From Manihot esculenta (taxonomy: Eukaryota > Streptophyta > Magnoliopsida > Malpighiales > Euphorbiaceae): a DNA stretch of 64,000 nt. The position numbers were made by a program, and so were the translations under genes. Positions 24,846-33,858 of the stretch are shown here, one piece after another (within the stretch, counting starts at the first letter, position 1; each line of letters opens with the position of its first letter). Location: the NCBI RefSeq assembly GCF_001659605.2, contig NC_035164.2, positions 15,524,295 through 15,588,294 of the forward strand, in the 5' to 3' direction. The notes under the pieces are model-generated. The model saw only the letters and a list, made by a program, of their open reading frames with translations. It was not told the origin of the DNA and ran no database searches.

Positions 24846-25699
24846 CAAGTTATTAATTTATATTTTAATTTTATGTCATTTTATTTTCTTATGTTATAAT
24901 GATAATTTTGTTTTCTTATTATTTAAATTGAAAAAAATATTTATCCAATCTGTTTTAATTGCAAGGACGGCATGCAACAAACTAACTTGATATGACATCG
25001 TGAGAGGAAAAAATGTGCCAAATTGAAAGAAGCACGCCTATATGATAACACTCCCACGTCCACTTAAAGATATCATTAACATTTTTTTTATAGTGTAAAT
25101 GGTTACATTAATAAGTTGATAGCACATTTCCCATCATAGGGATATTTCACCGATAGAAGAGCCTTCCACTTTTACAAAACCTTCACTGACACGGCCAACT
25201 CCATATTCTAAGGGACAATCATAATCTATGCAAATACAATGGCATTTTATCTTCCTCCAAAATTACATCTCAGTACCTGCTTCCTTCTCTTTCATTAGTT
25301 GACTCTATCGTCCGTCTCTTCCATTAGCAGACCCTATCCTCCTTCTCTTCCTTCTCTTCCATTAGCAGATTTTATCGTCATTCTCTTTCTTCTTCCCTAT
25401 CTTCCATTAGATGACTCTATTATCATCCAAAATGAGTGACAAAAACTTCTACTTTTTTCCATAGGGTTATTCTGAGAAAATTAATATTGGTATGTCTTTT
25501 AATTTTATAGTTAATTTTATCTTTCGCTTATACAATGGGATTAAATGTATGCTAATTACTCAAGTTGAATATTCAATCTGTTATAAATAAACATTAGAAC
25601 TGTACAAACTAAAATTCCTCTGTTTTATTATTTTCATGAGCAAAGCGCATCCCTATACACGTTATCCAGAAAGTAGGAAGAACATTAAAATAAATAAAT
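24846..25699. other. Spacer with imperfect CT-rich repeats
   Basis: No gene. At 25280-25430 a 40-50 bp unit containing CTTCTCTTCCATTAG and GACTCTATCGTC recurs three or four times imperfectly. Confidence 0.45.
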
Positions 25700-27344
25700 A
25701 AATAAAACATTAAAAGCTCTGGTTTCAGGAAGGGTCTCGAAACCAGAGCATTCACCATCTTCTTCAGGATGAAGAAAACAGAGCAAGCTTTGTTATATTT
25801 TTTAAAAAAATTTCTAATTTTTTTAATCCAAATCTTCTCCTCCTCAATCCAATCAATACATAAACTTTTAAAATTCTCAGCTAGATTCTTATTTAAATCA
25901 ATATCCTAACCGAAAATTCAATAATTTCCTCCAAAAGCTCTAATATTTAGATATGTGAGTTTTATCCCTTTTATTCGGATTATTACGATATAATTTATTT
26001 TCTCTACCATTAAATAGTGATTTTTGTGATTTGAGAATTAAAATGAGATGAGTTTTAGTTAGATCAATTAATGATATATTTTTTTTTTGGATTGATGATT
26101 TTCATAAGTTGATCCAAATAATATTTATAGTTTATTGTGTATTTTTGTTAAGCCTTTGTAATTTTAGAAAGTCTAGTTATACCAGAATATTGCCGAATTT
26201 TTCTTATATATATATATATATATTTAAAATTCACATTTTACGTTTTATATTTTCATCCTAGAATATTTATTTATCACTTGATATATTATTTTTCTTCTTA
26301 ATTCTAGGGGAGAACCTAGCTTCTAGTATAAATAATAAGGGTATTCCTGCGATCTAAACCTATTTTGTCATCAGTACAGGTGAATGGATAAATATATAAC
26401 ATTAATACTTTTCTTAAATATATATATATATATATATATGCTATTTTATTTATTTAAAATGAGAATAGATAAAACGAATTCGTAATTCTTAAATGAATGA
26501 AAATTGAATTTAAAGCACAGCTAAATAAATAGCCGATTACACTCTATATATGCACCGAACAAATAACACCCTGATGACAGGTAATTTATTTTCAGCTTAG
26601 TATATATTTATATTATTTTTGGGACAACGCTTGATATACATACAACATTTGGGGCGTATGTCAGGTGGTCACCCTCTGGGGGTAGCTCTGCACATGTGTA
26701 TGACCAATATTTTATTAGCTTTTGGGCCAATATTATCATTATAGAGTCTAAAATGCCAGTATTGCTCTCAAGCTGTCATTATTTTATTTTATCACAACTG
26801 AGATGCCAATATTATCCACAGGGAGCATGTTATGAGTGTATGCGGATTTTATTTATCACATTTATAATTTTTGAATTCATTATTCAGTAGCGATATCTTA
26901 GCAATTTGTATTCAGCTTAATTTATATTAATTGAATTAAATTGTATTTATTCACCTGACCTATTTTAGCTAAATATTTGGTACTATTAAGTATCCAAACT
27001 TTATCTTTTCCCCCTTTATTATTTATTTGTCCACTCACTGAGTAGATTGTACTCACCCCTTATACTCTTAATATTACAGAACTTTTTGGTGATCTACTCC
27101 TAGCAGTCTATATTTTTTAGTTTTGTCCTTTCTTCCACTTCATCCACTTAGAGTCTAGTGGAGGTTGGGCAAATCCTAAGTCATTTATAACTTTTTGTAA
27201 TTTTGGAAGATATTATATAAATTGTATATTCAAGTGCTGAATGTATTTTGTTTGGTGCAAATATATTATGAATTGACTAGACCATCCATTAGTCCTCTCT
27301 TCTATGTTTTAATATTTTAAAATTGTAGCAGGTTATACGTATTC
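25700..27344 (+). other. Probable decayed gypsy LTR remnant
   Basis: A segment near 27035-27115 (CACTCACTGAGTAGATTGTACTCACCCC followed by a CAGAAC...GATCTACTCCTAGCAG block; described by its parts) resembles the 'cactgggctct...ctcacccct...cag' region shared by the LTRs of the chromovirus in this window, read in the opposite orientation. A perfect 11-bp inverted repeat, GCTCTGGTTTC...GAAACCAGAGC, lies at 25713-25760. AT dinucleotide runs occur at 26205-26223 and 26418-26439. No LTR termini or internal domain were found. Confidence 0.3.
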
Positions 27345-27356
27345 ATATATATATAT
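27345..27356. repeat. AT dinucleotide run at viral junction
   Basis: The (AT)n run directly abuts the low-coordinate end of the viral sequence, which begins at the remnant GATACCA of the tRNA primer site. Confidence 0.85.
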
Positions 27357-27506
27357 GATACCAACAAACAAATTAGGACCATTTACAAACAGATTCAGAG
27401 TTATTAATAAGTTTTTTAACAAACAAATTTCTAATGTGGAAGATCAGCCTAAGCCGCAACCACTAAGCATACTTATGGTGGTTTTAATTTGTTTTAGTAC
27501 TAAGGT
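27357..27506 (-). repeat. Terminal redundancy of the endogenous virus, low-coordinate copy
   Basis: 150 bp, matching 49755-49904 with only a few substitutions. It represents the leader between transcription start and the tRNA primer site. Presence at both ends indicates that slightly more than one genome length was integrated. Confidence 0.9.
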
Positions 27507-27961
27507 CAGGGTTCCTGCAACCTTAACCTAGGATCCCCAAAATTAAGTCAGAGTGAAGGGGGAGAAGAGAAGAGTGCCGTCAACATGGACTTATAAAGTA
27601 ACAATATAATAAAAGGAATAAGAAACTTACTATATTTTTATAAAATTTAAGAACTGATACAGAAATCTGGAAATAGAGAGAGAATACACAGAGGAAATGA
27701 AAAGGAAACTAGAGAGAGAGAGAGAGAGATTACAAGTGTGCCTTCACAAGGGGAGAGGCTCCCTTTTATAGAAAAATTTTAAGCTTTACTGTTGAATCAC
27801 GTGAGTCTTTACTGTTGAACCACGCAGGCTTTTACTGTTCATGAATAGTGACTTGTCTGCCATTATTCTGCTCCTTTTTACTATTGGTGAATAGTTTGTC
27901 TGCCATTTTACTGTTGGTAAACAGTGACTTGCCTGCCACCAAAACTTTACTGTGCTGGATT
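27507..27961 (-). promoter_or_regulatory. Viral intergenic region with TATA promoter
   Basis: On the minus strand CTATAAAAGGG (27772-27761) forms a strong TATA box downstream of the second viral ORF, followed about 35 nt later by a (CT)n run (27729-27712). This is the expected position of the pregenomic RNA promoter. Because the promoter lies at the 3' end of this linear copy, it is not placed to drive the ORFs of the same copy. Repeated words ACTGTTGAATCACG and TTTACTGTT occur at 27785-27955. Confidence 0.65.
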
Positions 27962-28477
27962 TTAATCTGATTCTGACTCAGATGATGAGGACGAAGATGA
28001 GGTGTCCCTTCTTTTCTTTCCTTTTTTCTTTAATTTTTCTTTCTTTTCTTTTTGCTCCTTTATTTTCTTTTTATCCTTTCTTTTCCCTGTTTTACTCTTG
28101 ATTTTTACTGGTGGTAGAATCCCATAACAGTCGTCTTCATTGCTGTCGCAGTGTGAAGATGCCTGGTTCTTATTGGAGGATGACGTCTTGGATGACGCTG
28201 TCGACTCCGATTCTGAACTTGACTGTTTTTTAGTATTTCTTCTACTGGATGTCTTCTTTTGTTTACTGAATGACTTTTTTGATGAAGTTTTACTAGAGGA
28301 CTCTTCTTGATTTGTCTTTTCTTTTTCTTCTGAAGTAAGCTGATTATACATCTGCTGACAGATTAGCTTGAACTCTTCAGGGTTTTTAGCTGCTGCCAAT
28401 AGGGCCTGACATTGGGCCTTTTGGATCCCGAATGATGGTTCTCCTTGTTGCAGTGTTAATTTATCAGCATAGGACAC
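27962..28477 (-). pseudogene. Endogenous virus second ORF, C-terminal part
   Basis: 171 codons open on the minus strand, ending at 27962. The N-terminal half is a short globular-looking segment ('AQCQALLAAAKNPEEF'). The rest is low-complexity Ser/Lys-rich sequence ending in Ser/Glu/Asp repeats, a charge pattern compatible with nucleic-acid binding. The function of the second ORF in florendovirus-like genomes is not established. It is the downstream end of a longer ORF that is broken further upstream. Confidence 0.65.
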
Positions 28478-29419
28478 AGTAGGGAACTGTGCTTTTTTAA
28501 GTATCTAATTTCTTACAACCATTTATGTGGTAGAGTTCCTGAATGATCCCCACCATTTTACTTTGTGCTTCTTTACTATAATTGGAATGTTTAACTCTGT
28601 TGTATACTGAAAATTAAAATACCATTGATATACCCATGGGATAAAAAATTGGGTACAAAAATACATTAAAGGAGGTATATACTTTTCACTCAGGTGTGGT
28701 TTATAATGGGTTTTAAAATACTGATATACCTGGAGTACTTCTGGGGATAGGACCTCATCAGTAATACTCCTATATTACCACCATTTTAAAAACCAATTAG
28801 GAAATCTAGTGGTGGTTTTAATACTTTGTTGGTCAAAATATATCAACTACGAGTGAGTAGTGGTTGGGTTTTGAATACAAAAAATATTGGTCCATGCATC
28901 CATATAATCAAAATAGTTATACGAGGTAGAATACTTTTTTAAGGTTTTAAACTATATTGCAGTGTATAAACTTGAGATTGGCCAATCTTTTGGATGGACG
29001 ACCTGTTTTATTTAAATGGAAGAATATGCTATTACTCCTTTATGATGTTTATTAAAATTGTGTTTTATCCGGGCTGAACCGGTTTCTTCCAAAATATTTT
29101 GATAATACTCCTGAGGTTTTAAAATATCTTTTGGCCTGAAAAACCAATTCTCAGGATAATTTTTTCTAACTACTTCCCAAGGATTTATGTCATTAAAACC
29201 ATGTTCTATTTCTATTTCAAATTCTGAAATATTCTTTAAAAATCATTTATAAACACCAGTGTTATAACCTTGAGAAGATTGGATTTTTGGTAAACCCACA
29301 GCCTTCAACGGATTTGATGAGTCTTTACTGTCTACCGTTTGAGACAGACTAGTCGTACCATAAGCAGGTACGATCACTTTAGATTTAGAAGTCATACCTG
29401 ATTCTCCGGAGGAGGAGGC
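28478..29419 (-). pseudogene. Endogenous virus second ORF, middle part with several stops
   Basis: Minus-strand translation stays protein-like (Trp- and aromatic-rich, for example 'WPISSLYTA' and 'HPKDWP') but contains several in-frame stops. It joins the N-terminal piece at 41413-41636 across the 12-kb gypsy insertion, whose 5-bp duplication GAGGC sits at the junction. It belongs to the plant caulimovirid second ORF of unknown function; I infer this from position and composition. Confidence 0.6.
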
Positions 29420-29720
29420 TGTAACGACCCGAAAATCGGACCGCTACCGGCGCTAGGATCCGGGTCGGCTTAAGGCCGCCAAGACCCGTAGCAAGCCTAA
29501 TATGCAACCTGAAAACCTGTTCAATCCCATACATGATCAACAACATACATAAAAATTAAAACTTTTCTTTCATACATCCAACTCAACCTGAACATGCGCT
29601 GCACATAGTCATAATCATAATCATGATCCCTCTGTGGGATCTCATCAATGCCCCAATGGGCGATACATCATAAGATGAGTTGGCTTTCATGAACATAATA
29701 AAACATTTTTTATCATGAAA

Positions 29721-29835
29721 TAAAAGGGATACCTCATACACAATGTCAAGCACAATATCTAATCCTCAATATCATTACATGACTGAAACTGTACTTTTAC
29801 ATAACATTAATACATCTACCATGTCCACACTAACT
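29721..29835. repeat. 115-bp duplication, left copy
   Basis: Begins TAAAAGGGATACC and ends CCACACTAACT, immediately before CACTACAAAAA. It is identical or nearly identical to 31752-31866. The same 115 bp occurs once, uninterrupted, in the partner LTR at 39410-39524. Confidence 0.95.
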
Positions 29836-31751
29836 CACTACAAAAATCTGTCGGAATAGTAACGGATATTAGTAACGGATTTAAATCCGTTACAAATTTG
29901 TAACGGATTAGTAACGGATTTTATATTCCGTTATTAATTTTTATTATTTAGTAACGGATTAACAATCCGTTACTAAATCTGTTACTTAATAAAATTATTT
30001 ATAAATTTAATAACGGATTTTGAGATCCGTTATAAATCCGTTACTAAATTAGCTAAAAATTAGTAACGGATTTCAATCCGTTAATAAATTTGTTACTAAA
30101 TCGATTACTAAATAAATAAATTAAATAAATAAAATAGTAACGGATTTAATAACGGAATGCAATATATTATATAATTAGTAACGGATTTAATCCGTTACTA
30201 TTTTTTTAATAAAAAAATCGATTTTTTATTTTTTAAAATTTTAAATTTTCTTTTTAAGTTTAGTAACGGATTTAGTCCGTTACTAAATCCGTTACTATTC
30301 TAAAAATTAGTAACGGATTAAGAAATCCGTGACTAAAATTTGAAGAATAATACCGCCTTTTTATTTTAGTTCACCCGCGGTTTTTCTAAAAAATTTAATA
30401 ACGAATTTAATATGTTACTAAATCCGTTACTAAACCAAAAATTAGTAACGGATTAAAAAATCCGTTACTAAAAGTTAGAGAATAATACCGCTTTTTTATT
30501 TTAGTTCGCCCGCGTTTTTTTTAAAAAAATTAGTAATGGATTAAATCCGTTACTAATTCACGTATTTATACATTCACCCATTTTATCTCGCTTCACTTCA
30601 TTCATTTTCTTTCTCCTCATTTTATTTCCCTTCATTTCATTCATTTTCTTTCTCCTCTTCTCTCCTCATTTCTTCATTTCTCCCTTATCTTTTTTTTTTT
30701 CTTAATTATTAACTCAATTTTTTTTTCATTTTCTTTCATTTCCTTCAATTTTCTCTTCAATTTTCTTTCATTTCCTTCAATTTTCTCTTCAATTTTCTTT
30801 CATTATTGATCTTCCTTTTATCACTTGATTTTTGTTTTATTGTCTCTCATATTTTTTTCTTTCATTTTCTTATATTTTCTTTCATTTTCTCTTCCACTTT
30901 CTATCATTTTCCCTTCCTTTTTCTTTCATTATTCATTCATTTACTTTCTTTTCTCTCATATATATACTCTAACCTTTTTTTTTACATTCTTTTGTATATC
31001 TTCATTTTCTCTTTATTTTTCTTCATTTTTTCTTCATCTTTCTCTCATTTTCTTTCTTTTTTCTATTTTTTCTTCCTTTTTTCTCATTTCCTTTAATTTT
31101 TCCTTTTTTCTTATTTGCTCTTCATTTTTATCATTATTTTCTTTTATTTTCTTTCTTTTGTTATATTCTCTTTTATATCTCATTTTTTTCTATTCTCTCA
31201 CATTTTTTCTTTTTTTAAATTTTCTCATGTAAGTTTATAATAATTTTCTCATAAAATTAATAAAATTTAAAATATTAAAGTTAATATTTAATATAAAATA
31301 CAATGAAAAAATTAATAGTTTACCATAATTAAATTATTATCTAATGTAAAATATAATGAAATAAATTAATTCCATTTAAAAAAATGAAATAAATTAATAA
31401 TTTAATATAATTTTTAAAATTAACAATAGATTTAATAACGGAATATAAATTTAAAATATTTTTTTTATTTTTTATTTTATCAAATTAGTAACGGATTTAT
31501 ATCTGTTACTAAATTTAGTAACGGATGCAATTTATTTATATATTTTTAATTTTTATTAAATTAGTAACGGATTTAAAATCCGTTACTAAATCCGTTACTA
31601 TATCAGTAACGGATTGCTAATCGGTTACTATTGCATTAGCAACGAGGTTCATAGTAACGTATGTAAATCCGTTACTAATCCGTTACTAAACTGGTTAGTA
31701 ACGGATTTTTCATTGATTAGTAACGGAAAAATCCGTTACTAAATCCGTTAC
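29836..31751. mobile_element. CACTA-like element nested in the LTR (right terminus missing)
   Basis: The left end is a canonical CACTACAAAAATCTG. The sequence then consists of repeated AGTAACGGAT and ATCCGTTACT words in both orientations at both ends, typical of CACTA subterminal regions. No transposase is encoded. The right end stops at ...ATCCGTTAC without the expected TAGTG, and is followed directly by a second copy of 115 bp of LTR. The middle is a long pyrimidine-rich tract. The partner LTR lacks it, so insertion occurred after the retrotransposon integrated. Confidence 0.75.
30585..31225. repeat. ~640-bp pyrimidine-rich tract
   Basis: The plus strand is almost entirely T and C with very little G, made of variants of TTTTCTTTCATTTTCTTC. 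Apparent open frames here are low-complexity Phe/Ser/Leu/Ile translations and not genes. Confidence 0.9.
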
Positions 31752-31866
31752 TAAAAGGGATACCTCATACACAATGTCAAGCACAATATCTAATCCTCAA
31801 TATCATTACATGACTGAAACTGTACTTTTACATAACATTAATACATCTACCATGTCCACACTAACT
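31752..31866. repeat. 115-bp duplication, right copy
   Basis: Second copy of 29721-29835; from here the LTR continues normally (ATTACATACACG), as in the partner LTR. Confidence 0.95.
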
Positions 31867-32063
31867 ATTACATACACGTGACTTCATTACTCTTGTAAAC
31901 CTCCTGGTCTACCCTGTACCTGCAATCCTGGGGAAAAATTGGGAGAGGGGTGAGCTACTAGAGCCCAGTGAGCAGAATAATAAAACACTTAAAACATATG
32001 ATAACATGAAATGCATCACATCACAGCTAATCACATCAAGGATGAACTTGTCACCAATAGCCC

Positions 32064-32225
32064 TCTACATGGTCCAACTGTGCCAGAATGTAGAATGGGT
32101 CCTGGTCTTTCCCTTACATATCATAACATAACAGTGTCTAACTGTGCCAGAACGTAGAATGGGTCCTGGTCTTTCCCTTACATAGTGCCAGCGAACGTAG
32201 AATGGGTCCCACTGGTCTTACTTTC
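32064..32225. repeat. Three-unit tandem repeat in chromovirus LTR
   Basis: GTGCCAGAA(T/C)GTAGAATGGG with TCCTGGTCTTTCCCTTACAT recurs twice, followed by a shortened third unit. Equivalent three-unit arrays of different sequence lie in the two solo LTRs. Confidence 0.85.
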
Positions 32226-32623
32226 CGTACCGTACATATCATATCGTCATATCATAGATCGAGGGCTATGGATCATTCAATATTCATCCACATCAACATC
32301 AAAATGTGCAATGCAACATATTCGTGAATTCTAATGCAAGCAACCTAATTCATCACATGGCATTCATGATGCATGAACAATGCTCAAAGCTTTGAAATTT
32401 ATTTACTTTAAACGTAAAGGTTTATTCCACTCACCTCTGGATAGCTCTGACCAGACACTGGGGCAACAGACTCACTGCGGGGGTTCTCGGTTCCTCGGGT
32501 CCGAACCTACATAGGTGGACTCAAATGAGGGACCAAACATACCTGAACATAACTCTAAACTATTCCCCAAAAACCCCCTAAAACATCATGGAATAATCAT
32601 AGAAAAACATGCAAGAAAGGGCT

Positions 32624-32880
32624 GGACAGGGCACTTTCGGCGGCAGGTTCAGCGGCCGAAAGTCCCTCCAGAGCCGAAAGTCAGGCAGGTTCGGCGGCAC
32701 CTTCGGCGGCCGAAACTCCCAGACAGAGGCGAAACTCATGCATGTTCGGCGGCACTTTCGGCGGCCGAAAGTCCCAGACAGAGATGAAAGTCTCCTTTCG
32801 GGGGCAAGCTTCGGCAGCCGAAGGCTGCCTCCACAAGCATGTTCGGCGGCCGAAAGTTCCTTCGGCTGCCGAACCTGGTT
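32624..32880. repeat. Hairpin array (TTCGGCGGCCGAA), leader side, left LTR
   Basis: About ten copies of TTCGGCGGCCGAA or half-units (CTTTCGGCGGC, GCCGAAAGTC, TTCGGCTGCCGAA). Each full unit can fold as a 5-bp stem (TTCGG/CCGAA) with a 3-nt loop. In transcript orientation the array lies several hundred bases downstream of the LTR TATA box, in the 5' leader. Confidence 0.9.
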
Positions 32881-33400
32881 TCTCCCAGAATGGCAGAAAC
32901 TCAGCTCCCTTATGCATTTATGCCTCCATTCTCATCCAAACATGCATAAACTTATTCTACAACACTTATACACAAGCATACAAGTTCCTAGGGGTATCAA
33001 CTAACTAAAACCCCAACTACAACACATCAAACATACATTTGCAAGCCACATTGTTCAAAATCACATCAAAAACCCATAAGCTCAACATAAGCTACACATG
33101 CATTTTCTACCCCATGAACTTGCATAAAACTTGCTTAAAACATAAAGTAAGCTAGAGATCGACTCTTACCTCTTGAGGATCGAGGGTAGAGGCGATCTAA
33201 CTTGGAGTTGGAAGAGATTTGAGTTTTTGAACCTCAAAGCTCCAAAACTTGCTCAAAACTCGGAAATCTTCAAAACAAGATGAAAACTAGTGAAAAACTT
33301 GAAAGATCTGAAGGAAAAGACTCAAGATCGGTGAGGGGTGGCGGAGGACTCACCTTGGCCGACAACGGGGAGAAAAACTCGCCCGTTTTCGGCTAAGGTA

Positions 33401-33411
33401 CCCTTTTATAG
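33401..33411 (-). promoter_or_regulatory. TATA box of the left chromovirus LTR
   Basis: CTATAAAAGGG on the minus strand, conserved at the same place in the partner LTR. Confidence 0.7.
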
Positions 33412-33424
33412 TGGCTGGCCAGGC

Positions 33425-33575
33425 CACGTTCGGGGGCCGAACGTGCCTCCGCATGCATGCCATGTTCGGCGGCCGAACCTGGACTTTCCTCACTTATGCT
33501 TTCGGGGGCCTAAAGGCGCTCCCGAAGGCATGCATGTTCGGCGGCCGAACTTGAGGTTCGGCGGCCGAACCTGAA
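33425..33575. repeat. Hairpin array, upstream (U3) side, left LTR
   Basis: Copies of GTTCGGCGGCCGAAC and the variant GTTCGGGGGCCGAAC lie just upstream (in transcript sense) of the TATA box. Confidence 0.88.
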
Positions 33576-33746
33576 TTTTCCTTCAAGGTTGTTTTTATGC
33601 AAAAACTCATTTCCATTTTACTTAAAACCATGAAATACCTTAAAACATTTTATAAAAACATGATTCTACCCTACTAGAGGCTTCCGACATCCGAGATTCC
33701 ACTGGACGGTAGGAATTCCGATACCGGAGTCTAGCCGGGTATTACA

Positions 33747-33765
33747 TTCTCCCCCCCTTAAGAAC
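33747..33765 (-). promoter_or_regulatory. Chromovirus polypurine tract
   Basis: On the minus strand AAGGGGGGGAGAA directly precedes the 3' LTR, the expected plus-strand primer. Confidence 0.85.
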
Positions 33766-33858
33766 ATTCGTCCCCGAATGTTTCTCAACTAGCACATAGC
33801 ATGGCATAAAACATAACATACATACATACATAGCACGTAAACACATAGAGATCTAACC

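Larger units (their letters stand above)
29420..33746 (-). repeat. Chromovirus 3' LTR, carrying a CACTA-like insertion
   Basis: 4327 bp, of which about 2031 bp (a 1916-bp element plus a second copy of 115 bp) are additional to the partner LTR. The rest aligns over its length with the LTR at 39109-41412 with scattered substitutions and copy-number differences in the hairpin arrays. Because the element is coded on the minus strand, this is the downstream LTR. Confidence 0.95.

Noticed and set aside
25713..25760. GCTCTGGTTTC inverted repeat as a transcription terminator
   Set aside because: Bacterial-type terminators are not expected in plant nuclear DNA and no T-run or gene end is associated with it.
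30806..31232. Long open frames rich in Phe, Ser, Leu and Ile on the plus strand
   Set aside because: They translate a T/C-only tract inside a CACTA-like element; low-complexity composition and overlapping frames show they are not genes.
29836..31751. Reading the 115-bp flanking repeats as LTRs of a small (TRIM-like) retroelement
   Set aside because: The same 115 bp occurs once in the partner LTR, so it is target sequence, not element sequence; no primer site or polypurine tract is present inside it.
32515..33574. Open frames repeating Arg-Arg-Pro/Ala-Ala-Glu words in the LTRs (also at 40038-41220, 43367-43843 and 59356-60222)
   Set aside because: They are translations of the TTCGGCGGCCGAA hairpin arrays; the same DNA is open in several frames on both strands.
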